A stretch of DNA of 24,393 bases from CAZJYI01 sp964550025 (GCA_964550025.1 CAZJYI010000159.1:1-24393); one strand, 5' to 3'; shown: positions 9,602-17,708, counted from the stretch's first letter. A program made the numbers and translations. Notes: generated by a model not told the origin, from the letters alone.

Positions 9602-11002
9602 TCACTTCGGCGTGGCGTCCTTGGCCCACGCCTCGTGCATGGCTTTCAGGCGGGTCACAATTCCCCGGCGCTCAGCAGCGTAGTTCTTGCTCTCCGGCCG
9701 CGCATCCGCCAGGTTGACCAGCCTTTTGCCATCGATCAGTTTCCAGTCGCCGTCGCGAACAGCCCATCTCTTTCCCCACGCGAAGTGCAAGACGCCGCCG
9801 TAGCGTGATTCGACATCGGCGGATTCGATGATTGGCAGCAGGCTGTGGCCGTCGATTGCGGGCCAATCGGCTTCGCGCTCGACACCGCAGAGCTCCAGCA
9901 CGGTCGGGAACCAGTCCATGGCCGTCACGAGCTGCCCGCGCACCTGGCTCCGCGGCAGCCTGCGGGGAAAACTCACGATGGCGGGAACACGAATGCCCCC
10001 CTCCAGGAAGGTCCCCTTCTGTCCGATCCACTTCCCGGTGCTACCGCCTCCGCTTGCCCCATAGAAGTGTCCCTTTGGCAGACCGCTCTTGTGATCGTCA
10101 ACCCGAATGCGGTTGCCGGTCTCCTCGGAATGGCCGTTGTCGCTCATGAAGATCACGATAGTGTTGTCGCGCAGACCGAGCGCCTCCAGCTTATCCAGGA
10201 TCTGTCCGACGTAGTGATCGGTCGTCGTGACGATCGCGCCGTAGGAGCGGCGGGCCGGGTCCTTCATGTCTTTGTAGGGCTCCTCGAACTGTTTGAGCGC
10301 CTGCTCGGGGTAGTGCGGGATGTTGAACGGAACGTAGAGGAAGAACGGCCGCTCCTTGTTGCGGTCCAGGAACTCAAGCGACCGCTTCACCATCATCTCG
10401 GGGAAGTACTTGCCTTCCGCGTGCACCTCCCTGGTCCCTTCGTAGAGGTCGTGATAGCCCTTGCCGTGCAGGAAGTGGTGGTTGTAATTGTCGATGAACC
10501 CGTCACGGATGCCGAAAAACTCGTCGAACCCCTGCTTCCTCGGCCCAAAGTCGCGGTGCGCGCCCAGGTGCCACTTCCCGAACAGCGCCGTGCGATAGCC
10601 GGCCGCTTTCAAAGCCTCGGCCAGGGTCACTTCATCCAGCGCCATGTTGATGCCTTTGGGCCCGTGCATATTGCCCTGCGTCCAATGGCGAACCCCGCTC
10701 CGCTGCGGATGCCGCCCGGTCAACAGCGCCGCCCGCGCCGGACAACACACCGTATGCGCGTAAGCCTGCGTGAAACGAACACCCGTAGCGGCCAGCCGGT
10801 CAATGTTGGGCGTGATGAGGTCCGTGGAGCCGTAGCAATTCGCATCCAGCGTCCCCTGGTCATCCGTGAACAGGATGACGACATTGGGCTTCTGCTCCGG
10901 GAGCGATGTGGCTTTCTCCTGCCCTAGCACACAGCCGGCAATGGCTGCCCATAGCAGGGACGCGAACATCAGCTTGAGGATGCGGCGGTCTTCGTACTTC
11001 AT
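9602..11002 (-). CDS. formylglycine-dependent sulfatase
   Basis: A type I sulfatase of 466 residues that hydrolyses sulfate esters, probably of sulfated polysaccharides, outside the cytoplasm. Visible are the N-terminal metal site NVVILFTDDQG, the signature CCPARAALLTG in which the first Cys (C86) fits C-x-P-x-R and should be converted to formylglycine, GKWHLG, and FMSDNGHSEETGN. I chose the ATG at 11002 rather than the longer frame (11077) because AGGAG lies 8 bases upstream and a signal peptide begins there. Its end, IAGC, fits a lipobox (C24), so the enzyme may be a lipoprotein. The stop codon lies 15 bp before the giant kinase gene, suggesting one transcript. The substrate cannot be told from sequence. 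Confidence 0.93.
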   Translation of the reverse strand: MKYEDRRILKLMFASLLWAAIAGCVLGQEKATSLPEQKPNVVILFTDDQGTLDANCYGSTDLITPNIDRLAATGVRFTQAYAHTVCCPARAALLTGRHPQRSGVRHWTQGNMHGPKGINMALDEVTLAEALKAAGYRTALFGKWHLGAHRDFGPRKQGFDEFFGIRDGFIDNYNHHFLHGKGYHDLYEGTREVHAEGKYFPEMMVKRSLEFLDRNKERPFFLYVPFNIPHYPEQALKQFEEPYKDMKDPARRSYGAIVTTTDHYVGQILDKLEALGLRDNTIVIFMSDNGHSEETGNRIRVDDHKSGLPKGHFYGASGGGSTGKWIGQKGTFLEGGIRVPAIVSFPRRLPRSQVRGQLVTAMDWFPTVLELCGVEREADWPAIDGHSLLPIIESADVESRYGGVLHFAWGKRWAVRDGDWKLIDGKRLVNLADARPESKNYAAERRGIVTRLKAMHEAWAKDATPK

Positions 11003-11264
11003 GCCTGGCGACTCCTGTAGAGTGTGTAGCGTGAGGACATGAGGTCGATCATTGCATATCAGAAGCAGAACGTGCAATCGTTCCGTGTGCAGGACCGGCG
11101 AAACTCATCTCGGCCGGGAACCCTCCCCTCCCCCTTCTCTCCCTCGCACCTTGGAGACGCTCTTACGAGCGCACTACGAACGGGGGAGTCCCCGCAGCTA
11201 TGTTTGCAGTGTGCCCGCGTGCCGTCTACCCGTGCCGGCGGAAGGCCGCCAAGACGGCAGCAAC
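11003..11264. other. intergenic stretch between histidine kinase and sulfatase
   Basis: About 260 bases without a supportable gene. It holds a small hairpin CGCTC-TTAC-GAGCG (11158-11171) and a pyrimidine-rich tract around 11120-11145 on the plus strand. I see no convincing sigma-70 promoter for the sulfatase here, so it could be read through from the histidine kinase or use another sigma factor. Confidence 0.4.
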
Positions 11265-12239
11265 TCAACCGGCGGCACCCGATTGGCCGGAGTCGGCTGT
11301 GGGCAGATCGACGTGGAAGCGGGCGTAGATACCGGGCTCTGTCTCCACGCTCATGTACCCCCCGTGCTCCTTCACAATCCCGTAGCTGACGGATAGCCCC
11401 AGTCCGGATCCCGTCGACCTGTCCTTCGTCGTGAAGAAAGGATCGAAGACATGCAGCTTCGTGTCCGGCCCCATCCCCTCACCCGCATCTTCAATCGTGA
11501 GTCGGACAAACGTCCCGCCGTCGACCGGCATCCGGCGCGCCCGAATGGCAATACGCTTGTTCTCGTCGTATCCAGGGCATTTCGTATTCAGCGAATCGCG
11601 CGCGTTGGTAAGGAGATTCAGTATGACTTGACGAATCTGCTGTTTTCGACAGAGCACTTTCGGCAGGTCTTCCGCCACGTCCATGCTGAGCGCAATCTGA
11701 TCGTGCCGCAGAACACTGGAGACGAGGTCAACCGTCTGCGCGACCAGCTCGCCCAGGCTCTCCTCCGACCGCAACGCGCGCGTCTCCCACGGGTCGGCGG
11801 CATTCTCGGGTCGAATCGTGTTCAGTGCGGTGATGTGGCCGAGAATCCCGAAATCGCGCGCGCCCAATTCGTGCGCCTTGCGGGTCATGTACGCCGGATT
11901 GACCAGCGTCAGTTGCTGCCCACCGGGTGTCTGGATGTCACGCTCATGCGCATCAAGGTAAGGATTCGGTGGGGTCTGCCCGGTGACCGGCACGTAGACG
12001 CCGCCGTTGCCGGCGTTCCACCGTCGATACAGCACGTCCCGATTGAAGGCCGTCCGCGCCTCCGTCCGGGCACTTTCCTCCGTGCCGCGCCTGACCCGGA
12101 CAAGGTTCCAGTACAGGGAAACGACAACGGCTAACGACCACCCGAGAGCCAGGAGCCCCAGGTGCCGCCTCATCCGCCCGGTCTCGCGCTCGAAGAGCTC
12201 CAGGACGCTCTTCTGTTCACCCACGCCTCGCATCCGCAT
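11265..12239 (-). CDS. internally deleted sensor histidine kinase
   Basis: A 324-residue membrane protein. It has one transmembrane helix (about 27-47), then the first half of a Tll0287-like (DUF3365) sensor domain (about 60-157: RWNAGNGGVYVPV, NPAYMTR, RPENAADPWETRALR). It then runs straight into the region just before a HATPase domain (SLGELVAQTV). The ATPase is complete: N box QVILNLLTNARDSL, G1 DAGEGMG, F box FDPFFTTK and G2 GSGLGLSVSYG. Missing are the second half of the sensor domain with its usual C-x-x-C-H region, any second membrane helix, HAMP or PAS domain, and the DHp helix with the phospho-accepting His. The junction is near residue 157 (about 11768). As it stands it could bind ATP but not autophosphorylate in the normal way. 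The start is one of two nearby ATGs (12239 or 12233). Confidence 0.82.
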   Translation of the reverse strand: MRMRGVGEQKSVLELFERETGRMRRHLGLLALGWSLAVVVSLYWNLVRVRRGTEESARTEARTAFNRDVLYRRWNAGNGGVYVPVTGQTPPNPYLDAHERDIQTPGGQQLTLVNPAYMTRKAHELGARDFGILGHITALNTIRPENAADPWETRALRSEESLGELVAQTVDLVSSVLRHDQIALSMDVAEDLPKVLCRKQQIRQVILNLLTNARDSLNTKCPGYDENKRIAIRARRMPVDGGTFVRLTIEDAGEGMGPDTKLHVFDPFFTTKDRSTGSGLGLSVSYGIVKEHGGYMSVETEPGIYARFHVDLPTADSGQSGAAG

Positions 12240-12281
12240 CGCTGCCCCCCCGGCAGATGCACCCCAACCCCACCAGCAGGC

Positions 12282-12310
12282 ATATTACCCTCTCACTGCC
12301 CCCGCGGCAA
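12282..12310 (-). promoter_or_regulatory. sigma-70-like promoter of the histidine kinase gene
   Basis: On the minus strand TTGCCG (12305-12310) and TAATAT (12282-12287) are exactly 17 bp apart, and the start codon lies about 40 bases further on. This would make the histidine kinase transcribed separately from the NUDIX operon upstream. Confidence 0.45.
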
Positions 12311-12349
12311 CACCGGATTCAACGCTCAGGCCCAAGACGATCCTCACTT

Positions 12350-12416
12350 CGAAGTTCACTGTTCGATGTTCGGCGTTCACTCCTGAAAAAGCACCGCCAA
12401 AGTAGAAGACCGTGCC
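12350..12416. repeat. dispersed intergenic repeat, copy 1
   Basis: A 67-bp stretch containing GTTCACTGTTCGATGTTC, then GCGTTCACTCC, then GAAAAAGCAC and CAAAG. It matches copy 2 at 16740-16812 in the same orientation, apart from scattered substitutions and one missing 9-bp unit. Both copies lie just upstream of minus-strand genes. Confidence 0.75.
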
Positions 12417-12462
12417 CCAAGACGACACATCCATTCGCGATTAGACACGTACCTCCGCCGCA

Positions 12463-12891
12463 TCAAACTGCATCCCCCCCTTCACGCGAAAGCACCAAGG
12501 CATGCGCCCGTTCCAGGACCTCGCGGCTGTTCTCGAAAGAGAGCAGCTTGCGCGCTTCGTCGTAGCCGCACCAGCGAATCTCCCGGCCTTCCGGCGACTC
12601 CGCGTCCCTGCCGAACGTCCGCAGCAGATAGAACACGGCCGAGACAGAACCGCGCGGCGCTCGGAATTCGATCCGCCCGAGGTACTTGGGGGACTTCGTG
12701 CGTACGCCTGCTTCCTCCCACACCTCACGGCGCGCCGCCTTGCGGGGCTTCTCGCCCTCTTCGATGTGCCCCTTGGGAAACACCCAGTGCTCGGGATTGC
12801 GGCGCGCGGTCACCACCAGGTACACGGGACCGTTCTCGGCCATCCGGTAGACAATACCGCCGGCATGGGTGGGTTCAGAATGCTGCTTCAT
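12463..12891 (-). CDS. NUDIX hydrolase
   Basis: A 142-residue protein of normal length for a single NUDIX domain, cutting a nucleoside diphosphate linked to another moiety with Mg2+. The full NUDIX box G-x5-E-x7-R-E-x2-E-E-x-G is present (GHIEEGEKP...REVWEEAGV, about residues 41-63). The AGGIVYR start and VFPKGHIEEGE context resemble bis(5'-nucleosyl)-tetraphosphatase-like enzymes, so Ap4A or a similar dinucleotide is a possible substrate, but this is a guess. AAGGAG lies about 7 bases before the ATG. It follows the beta-CASP nuclease gene by 34 bp on the same strand, so an RNA- or nucleotide-housekeeping operon is likely. Confidence 0.9.
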   Translation of the reverse strand: MKQHSEPTHAGGIVYRMAENGPVYLVVTARRNPEHWVFPKGHIEEGEKPRKAARREVWEEAGVRTKSPKYLGRIEFRAPRGSVSAVFYLLRTFGRDAESPEGREIRWCGYDEARKLLSFENSREVLERAHALVLSREGGDAV

Positions 12892-12925
12892 CAGGGCACT
12901 CCTTCAGACTCTGTCCAGAAAAGAG

Positions 12926-14332
12926 TCAGTCCAGTTCCACCGGCTCCAGATACGTGGCCACGGTCACGGGCCAACCGGTTTCCTCGCCGATGTACTCACC
13001 AAAGCTCTTTGCCGACTCTTCCTCGCCGTGGGTGACGAAGACACGGCGAGGCGGGCGTTTTAGCGCGGACAGCCACTGGAACAGTTCGTTGCGGTCCCCG
13101 TGGGCGGAAAAGCCGTTCACCTTCTCGACACGACACAGCATCTCGTACTCCTGTCCGTGAATACGTATGGGACTGTCCCCCTCGAGTATTCGCCGGCCCA
13201 GCGTGCCCACGGCCTGGTAGCCCACGAACAGCACGATGCTCTCCGGCCGCCCTACATTGTGCTTCAAATGGTGCTTCACGCGCCCTCCCGTGCACATTCC
13301 CGAACCCGCGATAATGATCGCCGACCCCTGCTCATCGTTGATGGCCTTCGACTCATCGACCGTGCGGCACATCTTGAGCCCGGCAAAATCGCACGGATGG
13401 TTGCCCGAACGCAGAAGCGCGACCGCCTCCTCATCGAACAACTCCGGGTGACGGCGAAAGACCTCCGTCACCCTGATCGCCATGGGGCTGTCCACGAAGA
13501 CCGGCAGGTGCGGAATGCGTTCCCCCGTCACCAGCTCGTTCAGGTGATAGAGCAGCTCCTGCGCGCGCTCGACGGAGAAACTGGGGATCACGATGTTGCC
13601 GCCGCCCTCCACGATATGATTGATGATCGATTCGAGCTGATCGGGAATGTGCTCGTTGCTCTTGTGGGTGCGGTTTCCGTAGGTTGACTCGATCAGCACG
13701 TAATCGGCATCCTCGAACGGCGCAGGGTCACGGATGATCGGCGTGTCCCACCGCCCAAGATCGCCAGAGAAAACGATCGAGCGGCTCTCGCCGTTCTGCT
13801 CGACCGTCACCTTGATCGAAGCCGACCCGAGAATGTGGCCGGCTTCCGTGAAGCTCGCCGCAACACCGTCTCCGACTTGCACGGACGTACCGTACCTCAC
13901 CGGCTGGAAGAGAGCGATCGTCGCCTCCACGTCCTCCATCGTGTACATCGGCTCGTAGGGGAACGGCCCTACCCTGCCTTCGCGCTCATGCCGCCGGCGC
14001 TTCCGCGCAACATCCTCGACCTGTATCCTGGCCGAGTCGCGCAGCACGATCTCGGCAATATCGCCGGTCGCCGCCGTGCAGAAGATCGGCCCCGAGAAGC
14101 CGTCGCGAACCAATCGCGGAAGCCGCCCGCAATGGTCCAGGTGCGCGTGCGTCAGCAACGCGGCGTCGATGCCGTTGGCGGCAACGGGATACGGTTCGAA
14201 ATTGCGGCCCCTGAGCTTGCGTTCCTGGTACATCCCGCAGTCCACGACAAGGCGCGTGCCGTTGGCATCCAGCACATAGCTCGACCCCGTCACGTTGCGC
14301 GCCGCGCCACAGAAGTTCAGTCCTATCTTCAT
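12926..14332 (-). CDS. beta-CASP metallo-beta-lactamase RNA nuclease
   Basis: A 468-residue cytoplasmic enzyme of the CPSF73/RNase J-like metallo-beta-lactamase superfamily, expected to cut RNA using two zinc ions. Metal motifs visible: THAHLDH (H62, H64, D66, H67), the later EAGHILGSAS histidine and SGDLGR aspartate. The beta-CASP insert is seen in IESTYGN, IPSFSVERAQELLY, SGMCTGGRVKHHL, GFSAHGD and VTHGEEES, which supply motifs A to C. Length fits the bacterial YSH1-type family. AGGAG lies 6-7 bases before the ATG. It sits 23 bp after the SLC12-type transporter gene and 34 bp before the NUDIX gene. The exact RNA target is unknown. Confidence 0.93.
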   Translation of the reverse strand: MKIGLNFCGAARNVTGSSYVLDANGTRLVVDCGMYQERKLRGRNFEPYPVAANGIDAALLTHAHLDHCGRLPRLVRDGFSGPIFCTAATGDIAEIVLRDSARIQVEDVARKRRRHEREGRVGPFPYEPMYTMEDVEATIALFQPVRYGTSVQVGDGVAASFTEAGHILGSASIKVTVEQNGESRSIVFSGDLGRWDTPIIRDPAPFEDADYVLIESTYGNRTHKSNEHIPDQLESIINHIVEGGGNIVIPSFSVERAQELLYHLNELVTGERIPHLPVFVDSPMAIRVTEVFRRHPELFDEEAVALLRSGNHPCDFAGLKMCRTVDESKAINDEQGSAIIIAGSGMCTGGRVKHHLKHNVGRPESIVLFVGYQAVGTLGRRILEGDSPIRIHGQEYEMLCRVEKVNGFSAHGDRNELFQWLSALKRPPRRVFVTHGEEESAKSFGEYIGEETGWPVTVATYLEPVELD

Positions 14333-14355
14333 TCACCGTCTCCTCTCAGTTGAAC

Positions 14356-16584
14356 CTACCCGGTATTGCGGAAGATCGAGTAAAAATCGATTTCTTCAGA
14401 AGCCTGGACGAGCGCCGTCGGGGGCATGTCCTCCGTGTTTTTCAGCAAGCCCTTGTAGTAGGTCTTGTACCTTTCGACCGGTTCTCCTTCCTCCACGGGG
14501 CGGATGCCCAGCAAGACGAGGCCGGCTCCCGCCGACTCGGTCCGAATAATACTGAACACGCTGCCGGTCTCGGCCACGACCACCTCCGCATCCGCATCCA
14601 TCCGCACCTCGGAAACGAACTGTTGGAGTCGCTTCAGTGCTTCTCCCCGTTCGGCGGCATCGCGCACAACCGTCTTCAGCACAACGCGTATCGTCCCCCG
14701 CTCGGCGCACTGCCTGAGCAGGTGCGCAAGCGCCAGCATCAGCCCCAGGTTCTTCTGTTTCCCGCGCCACCATACGTCGATGCGCCCGGCCCTGGACAGC
14801 TCCGGTCCGGCCTCGTTCTCACGCACGATGACCACATTCTGACGCATCCCGGAAGCCACAATGACGAGGTTCGCAAACTCGGCATAGTTCTCCGGGCGCT
14901 CGCTCACGCCCAACAACAGCGTATTGGGCGCAATGGGTCCGTAGCCGTAGGCCCGCACCAGCGTTTCGGCGCCGGCAAGCGGCGTCGGCGCCGTGAACAC
15001 CTTTACGACGCACTCCACCTTGCGCTTGTCGAGATAGTCAGCCAGCGTGGCCGCGATGCTCTCGCGGCGATCGGCAGGGGTGTCCTCCGGCAGCACGGCC
15101 GCCACGGTCAGGAAGCAGCGTTGCTGCGCGATGGCGCTCGCGAGCTCGATCAGGTGCCACCGGCTCGCAGGGGAGCCGCTCAGGACAAGGATGTTCGGTT
15201 TCCAGGTGCGCTCGTCCGGCTTGCGCTTGACCAACGAGTGGATCGCGTGCCGGGCCACCAGCATGGCCAGACCGCTGCGCATGTCCCCCCACCACGCCCG
15301 CATCTGGCGATGCTCCATGAGGAGGTAGACGCACAGCGCGACAAAAGCCGCGACAAACGTCGCCCCGGCGTTGATCATCAGCATGGCGGCAAAGCACCCC
15401 AGGGCGCCGGCCAGCGAGACGACCCACGGCACGCGGAACAGGGGGCGCCACGAGGGAGCGGCGGTCAGCTCCTCCAGTCCGGCCGAGACGTTCAGCAGCC
15501 CGTAGGATGTCAGGAAGAACATCGACAGAACGGGGGCGATTACGTCCAGGTCGCCCACCAGGATACCGACCAGCCCCACCAGGAAAGACGTTGCCGTCGC
15601 AATACGCGGATCGTTCCCCTTGCCGAAGCCGCGACCGAATACGCGCGGTATGACCCTGTCCCGCGCCAGGGCCTGCAGCGTTCGAGGCGCGCCGAGCAGC
15701 GCGCCCATGGCACTCGACAGCGAAGCGGCCCATACACCGAACATGATGGGCTGTCCCCAGCGGGCGACCTGCTGCATGACCATCGTCATGGATCCGTGCC
15801 GCAGGATGCGCGTGTCGGCGATCATGTACGACAGAAAGAGCGGGATCGCCATGTAGACGGCGTAACCGACCAGGACGGCGCCAATGGTGCCTCGCGGAAG
15901 CGAGCGCGCGGGGTCCTTGAGATCACCCGACATGGCTATGCCCGCCTCGATACCGGTTACGGCGGGAAAGAACACCGCAAAGACGACCCAGAAGGGCTTG
16001 GCCTCGGGGAGATCCGGGAGCTCCGCCATCGCGGGGAGCTCGGAACCCCCCTGGCCTCCCAGGAAGAAAGACGCCAGCGACGAGAAGATCAGGGCCATGA
16101 CCAGGAACTGCGTGCGTAGCGCGAGGTCGGCAGAGAAGTAGGCCACGGCCGTCAGTATAAGCAACGTGGCGACGCCGACCACCCTGGCGTCGAGCCCGGG
16201 CGCGGCCTCGCAGAAGGCCTCGGAGAACCCGGCGATGTAGAAGGAGATCCCGAGCGCCTGCGCGAAAAAGAGGGGCAATCCGACGGCCGCACCCACTTCC
16301 ACGCCGAGGGAACGCGAGATGATGTAGTAGGCGCCGCCGCCTCTCACGCGCATGTTGGTCGCCAACGCCGAGAGCGACAGGCCGGTGAGGAAGGTGATGG
16401 CGGTTGCCATCGTGACGATAAGCAGCGTTCCACCGAGACCAACGTTGCCCAGCACCCACCCGAAACGCAGGTACATGATCACGCCGAGGATCGTCAGGAT
16501 GCTCGGTGTGAACACGCCTTTGAAGGTACCGAAAGCGTAGCCGCTCCGCCCGTCCGCTCCGCCCTTGCCGGTGTCTTCAGCCAT
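14356..16584 (-). CDS. SLC12-type cation-chloride cotransporter
   Basis: A 742-residue membrane transporter of the APC superfamily. The N-terminus GTFKGVFTPSILTILGVIMY is the hallmark of Na-K-Cl / cation-chloride cotransporters (SLC12) and their bacterial relatives. About 12 hydrophobic segments fill residues 22-425, including GGGAYYIISRSLG and FAVFFPAVTGIEAG. A soluble C-terminal domain (about 430-742) has alternating strands and helices (NILVLSGSP, GLVLLGIRP), similar to the cytoplasmic domain of this family. It probably moves K+, Na+ and/or Cl- across the inner membrane for ion or volume balance; the ions cannot be told from sequence. GGGGAG lies 6 bases before the ATG. It is the first gene of a probable operon with the beta-CASP nuclease and NUDIX genes. 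Confidence 0.92.
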   Translation of the reverse strand: MAEDTGKGGADGRSGYAFGTFKGVFTPSILTILGVIMYLRFGWVLGNVGLGGTLLIVTMATAITFLTGLSLSALATNMRVRGGGAYYIISRSLGVEVGAAVGLPLFFAQALGISFYIAGFSEAFCEAAPGLDARVVGVATLLILTAVAYFSADLALRTQFLVMALIFSSLASFFLGGQGGSELPAMAELPDLPEAKPFWVVFAVFFPAVTGIEAGIAMSGDLKDPARSLPRGTIGAVLVGYAVYMAIPLFLSYMIADTRILRHGSMTMVMQQVARWGQPIMFGVWAASLSSAMGALLGAPRTLQALARDRVIPRVFGRGFGKGNDPRIATATSFLVGLVGILVGDLDVIAPVLSMFFLTSYGLLNVSAGLEELTAAPSWRPLFRVPWVVSLAGALGCFAAMLMINAGATFVAAFVALCVYLLMEHRQMRAWWGDMRSGLAMLVARHAIHSLVKRKPDERTWKPNILVLSGSPASRWHLIELASAIAQQRCFLTVAAVLPEDTPADRRESIAATLADYLDKRKVECVVKVFTAPTPLAGAETLVRAYGYGPIAPNTLLLGVSERPENYAEFANLVIVASGMRQNVVIVRENEAGPELSRAGRIDVWWRGKQKNLGLMLALAHLLRQCAERGTIRVVLKTVVRDAAERGEALKRLQQFVSEVRMDADAEVVVAETGSVFSIIRTESAGAGLVLLGIRPVEEGEPVERYKTYYKGLLKNTEDMPPTALVQASEEIDFYSIFRNTG

Positions 16585-16620
16585 GTTGCTCCCCGTGCCC
16601 TCTGCCAGTGCACATGACCG

Positions 16621-16650
16621 ATACTATCCGCAGACGCGCCGCCGTGGCAA
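16621..16650 (-). promoter_or_regulatory. sigma-70-like promoter of the transporter operon
   Basis: On the minus strand TTGCCA (16645-16650, five of six consensus bases) and TAGTAT (16621-16626, four of six) are 18 bp apart, giving a leader of about 30 bases before the transporter start. Confidence 0.45.
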
Positions 16651-16739
16651 CAACATTGCGGCGTCGCAGCCTTCCGGCTTCCGCAGGATCGGCAGAAAAA
16701 GAGGAGTGCGAGTACGACACGCGAAACCGATCTCCATTT

Positions 16740-16812
16740 CGACGTTCACTGTTCGATGTTCCATGTTCGACGTTCACTCCCGAAAAAGCACAGTCAAAGG
16801 GAAAGACCGCGC
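16740..16812. repeat. dispersed intergenic repeat, copy 2
   Basis: A 73-bp stretch matching copy 1 (12350-12416). It has GTTCACTGTTCGATGTTC, an extra unit CATGTTCGA, then CGTTCACTCC, GAAAAAGCAC and CAAAG. The 9-bp length difference and internal GTTCGA/GTTCAC units suggest slippage within a short-unit repeat. It lies in the 296-bp gap between the divergent transporter and lipoprotein genes. Confidence 0.75.
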
Positions 16813-16820
16813 CTTCCAGC

Positions 16821-16849
16821 TTGACAGTTTGCCCCGCCACACCGAGGAT
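16821..16849 (+). promoter_or_regulatory. candidate promoter of the discoidin-domain lipoprotein
   Basis: A perfect TTGACA (16821-16826) is followed after 17 bp by GAGGAT (16844-16849, three of six bases). The weak -10 box is why confidence is low. The leader would be about 25 bases and contains the ribosome binding site AAGGAG. Confidence 0.35.
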
Positions 16850-16880
16850 GTTGATGTAGGAGAGGCTAAGGAGATTTGCG

Positions 16881-17435
16881 ATGAAAGCCACCATTGGACT
16901 CCGGGCTCTTGCCCTGTGCATGGTCGTCATGGCGGGCTGCAGGAGCACGAACACCGCGATAACGGGGGATACGGCCGGCGCGGTTTCGGCTGCCGAAGCA
17001 CCCCTGCAGGCGCCCGAGATCATCAGGCATGCCGCCCTTGGCGCGGGGATCACCGCGACGTCCACCCATGAGGAGCAGCCTGCGGCGGGACCTGCGGCAA
17101 ACCTGGTCGACGGCAGGCTGGACACGCGCTGGTCGAGTGCCTACGCGGAACCGCAGAGCATCACGATCGATATCGGCAAGACCATCGCCGTCGACCAGCT
17201 TCATCTCCATTGGGAGGCGGCTTTCGCTACCCGCTACACGGTGTCCGTCTCCACGGACAACAGGCACTGGGCCAAGGCCCAAGCTTGCCTGAAGACCAAG
17301 AGCGAAACGCAGGCCGGTATCGACAGAATACCTCTGAATGGACTCGAGGCCCGCTACATCAGGCTCGATCTGCAGAAACGACTGAACCCCGAACTGGGCT
17401 TCTCGCTCTGGGAAATCGAGGTCGTGGCGAAGTAG
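16881..17435 (+). CDS. lipoprotein with a discoidin (F5/8 type C) domain
   Basis: A 184-residue exported protein. The signal peptide ends in the lipobox VMAGC (C20), so it should be lipid-anchored. A low-complexity linker (about 21-45) leads to one discoidin/F5/8-C-like jelly-roll domain (about 48-184), recognisable from DGRLDTRWSS, QSITIDIGKTIAVDQLHLHW, YTVSVSTDN and the C-terminal ARYIRLDLQKR...GFSLWEIEV. Such domains bind carbohydrate, so it probably holds a glycan at the cell surface; no catalytic domain is attached. AAGGAG sits 7 bases before the ATG. It is divergent from the transporter operon and convergent with ychF. Confidence 0.86.
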   Translation: MKATIGLRALALCMVVMAGCRSTNTAITGDTAGAVSAAEAPLQAPEIIRHAALGAGITATSTHEEQPAAGPAANLVDGRLDTRWSSAYAEPQSITIDIGKTIAVDQLHLHWEAAFATRYTVSVSTDNRHWAKAQACLKTKSETQAGIDRIPLNGLEARYIRLDLQKRLNPELGFSLWEIEVVAK

Positions 17436-17438
17436 ACC

Positions 17439-17451
17439 CTGCCGACGGCAG
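17439..17451 (+). terminator. weak hairpin after the lipoprotein gene
   Basis: CTGCC-GAC-GGCAG starts 4 bases after the stop codon. There is no T run behind it, so it may only slow polymerase or protect the mRNA end. Confidence 0.2.
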
Positions 17452-17566
17452 CTTGCGAAAGATGCGAACGGCGAACGACAACGCGCGACCAACCTCCGCG
17501 CTGAGCGCTACGACCTGGCAAGCGATAACGGTGGACGATTGAGAAGGTCTCGTCCCCTACCCCGTC

Positions 17567-17632
17567 GTCTTTGCCATCGTCTTTACCTTCGTCTGCACGG
17601 AGAGAGACGAAGGTAAAGACGATGGTAAAGAC
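17567..17632. repeat. 28-bp inverted repeat between convergent genes
   Basis: The arms 17567-17594 and 17605-17632 match at 27 of 28 positions when one is reverse-complemented, and are separated by a 10-base loop. Each arm is built from related units of about 15 bp (GTCTTTGCCATCGTC, GTCTTTACCTTCGTC), and further degenerate units continue to about 17650. It lies between the ends of the lipoprotein gene and ychF, so it could stop transcription from both sides. The short-unit make-up suggests a dispersed repeat rather than an ordinary terminator. Confidence 0.85.
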
Positions 17633-17708
17633 AAGGGTAGAGACAAAGGGGGATCCGTGCAGGTCATCTCTGCCTGTCGCTCACTGGAAAGGCGACGCCT
17701 CCGCGCGT

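Noticed and set aside
9845..10927. Open frame of 360 codons on the plus strand
   Set aside because: Antisense to the sulfatase, whose motifs are complete on the other strand.
11003..11077. 25-residue upstream extension of the sulfatase
   Set aside because: The signal peptide and ribosome binding site both point to the ATG at 11002.
14350..16119. Open frame of 589 codons on the plus strand
   Set aside because: It lies wholly opposite the transporter gene, its product is rich in Arg, His and Gln without any domain, and high GC content produces such antisense frames.
17567..17650. CRISPR-like array
   Set aside because: The units are contiguous and inverted, not regularly spaced with unique spacers, and no cas genes are present.
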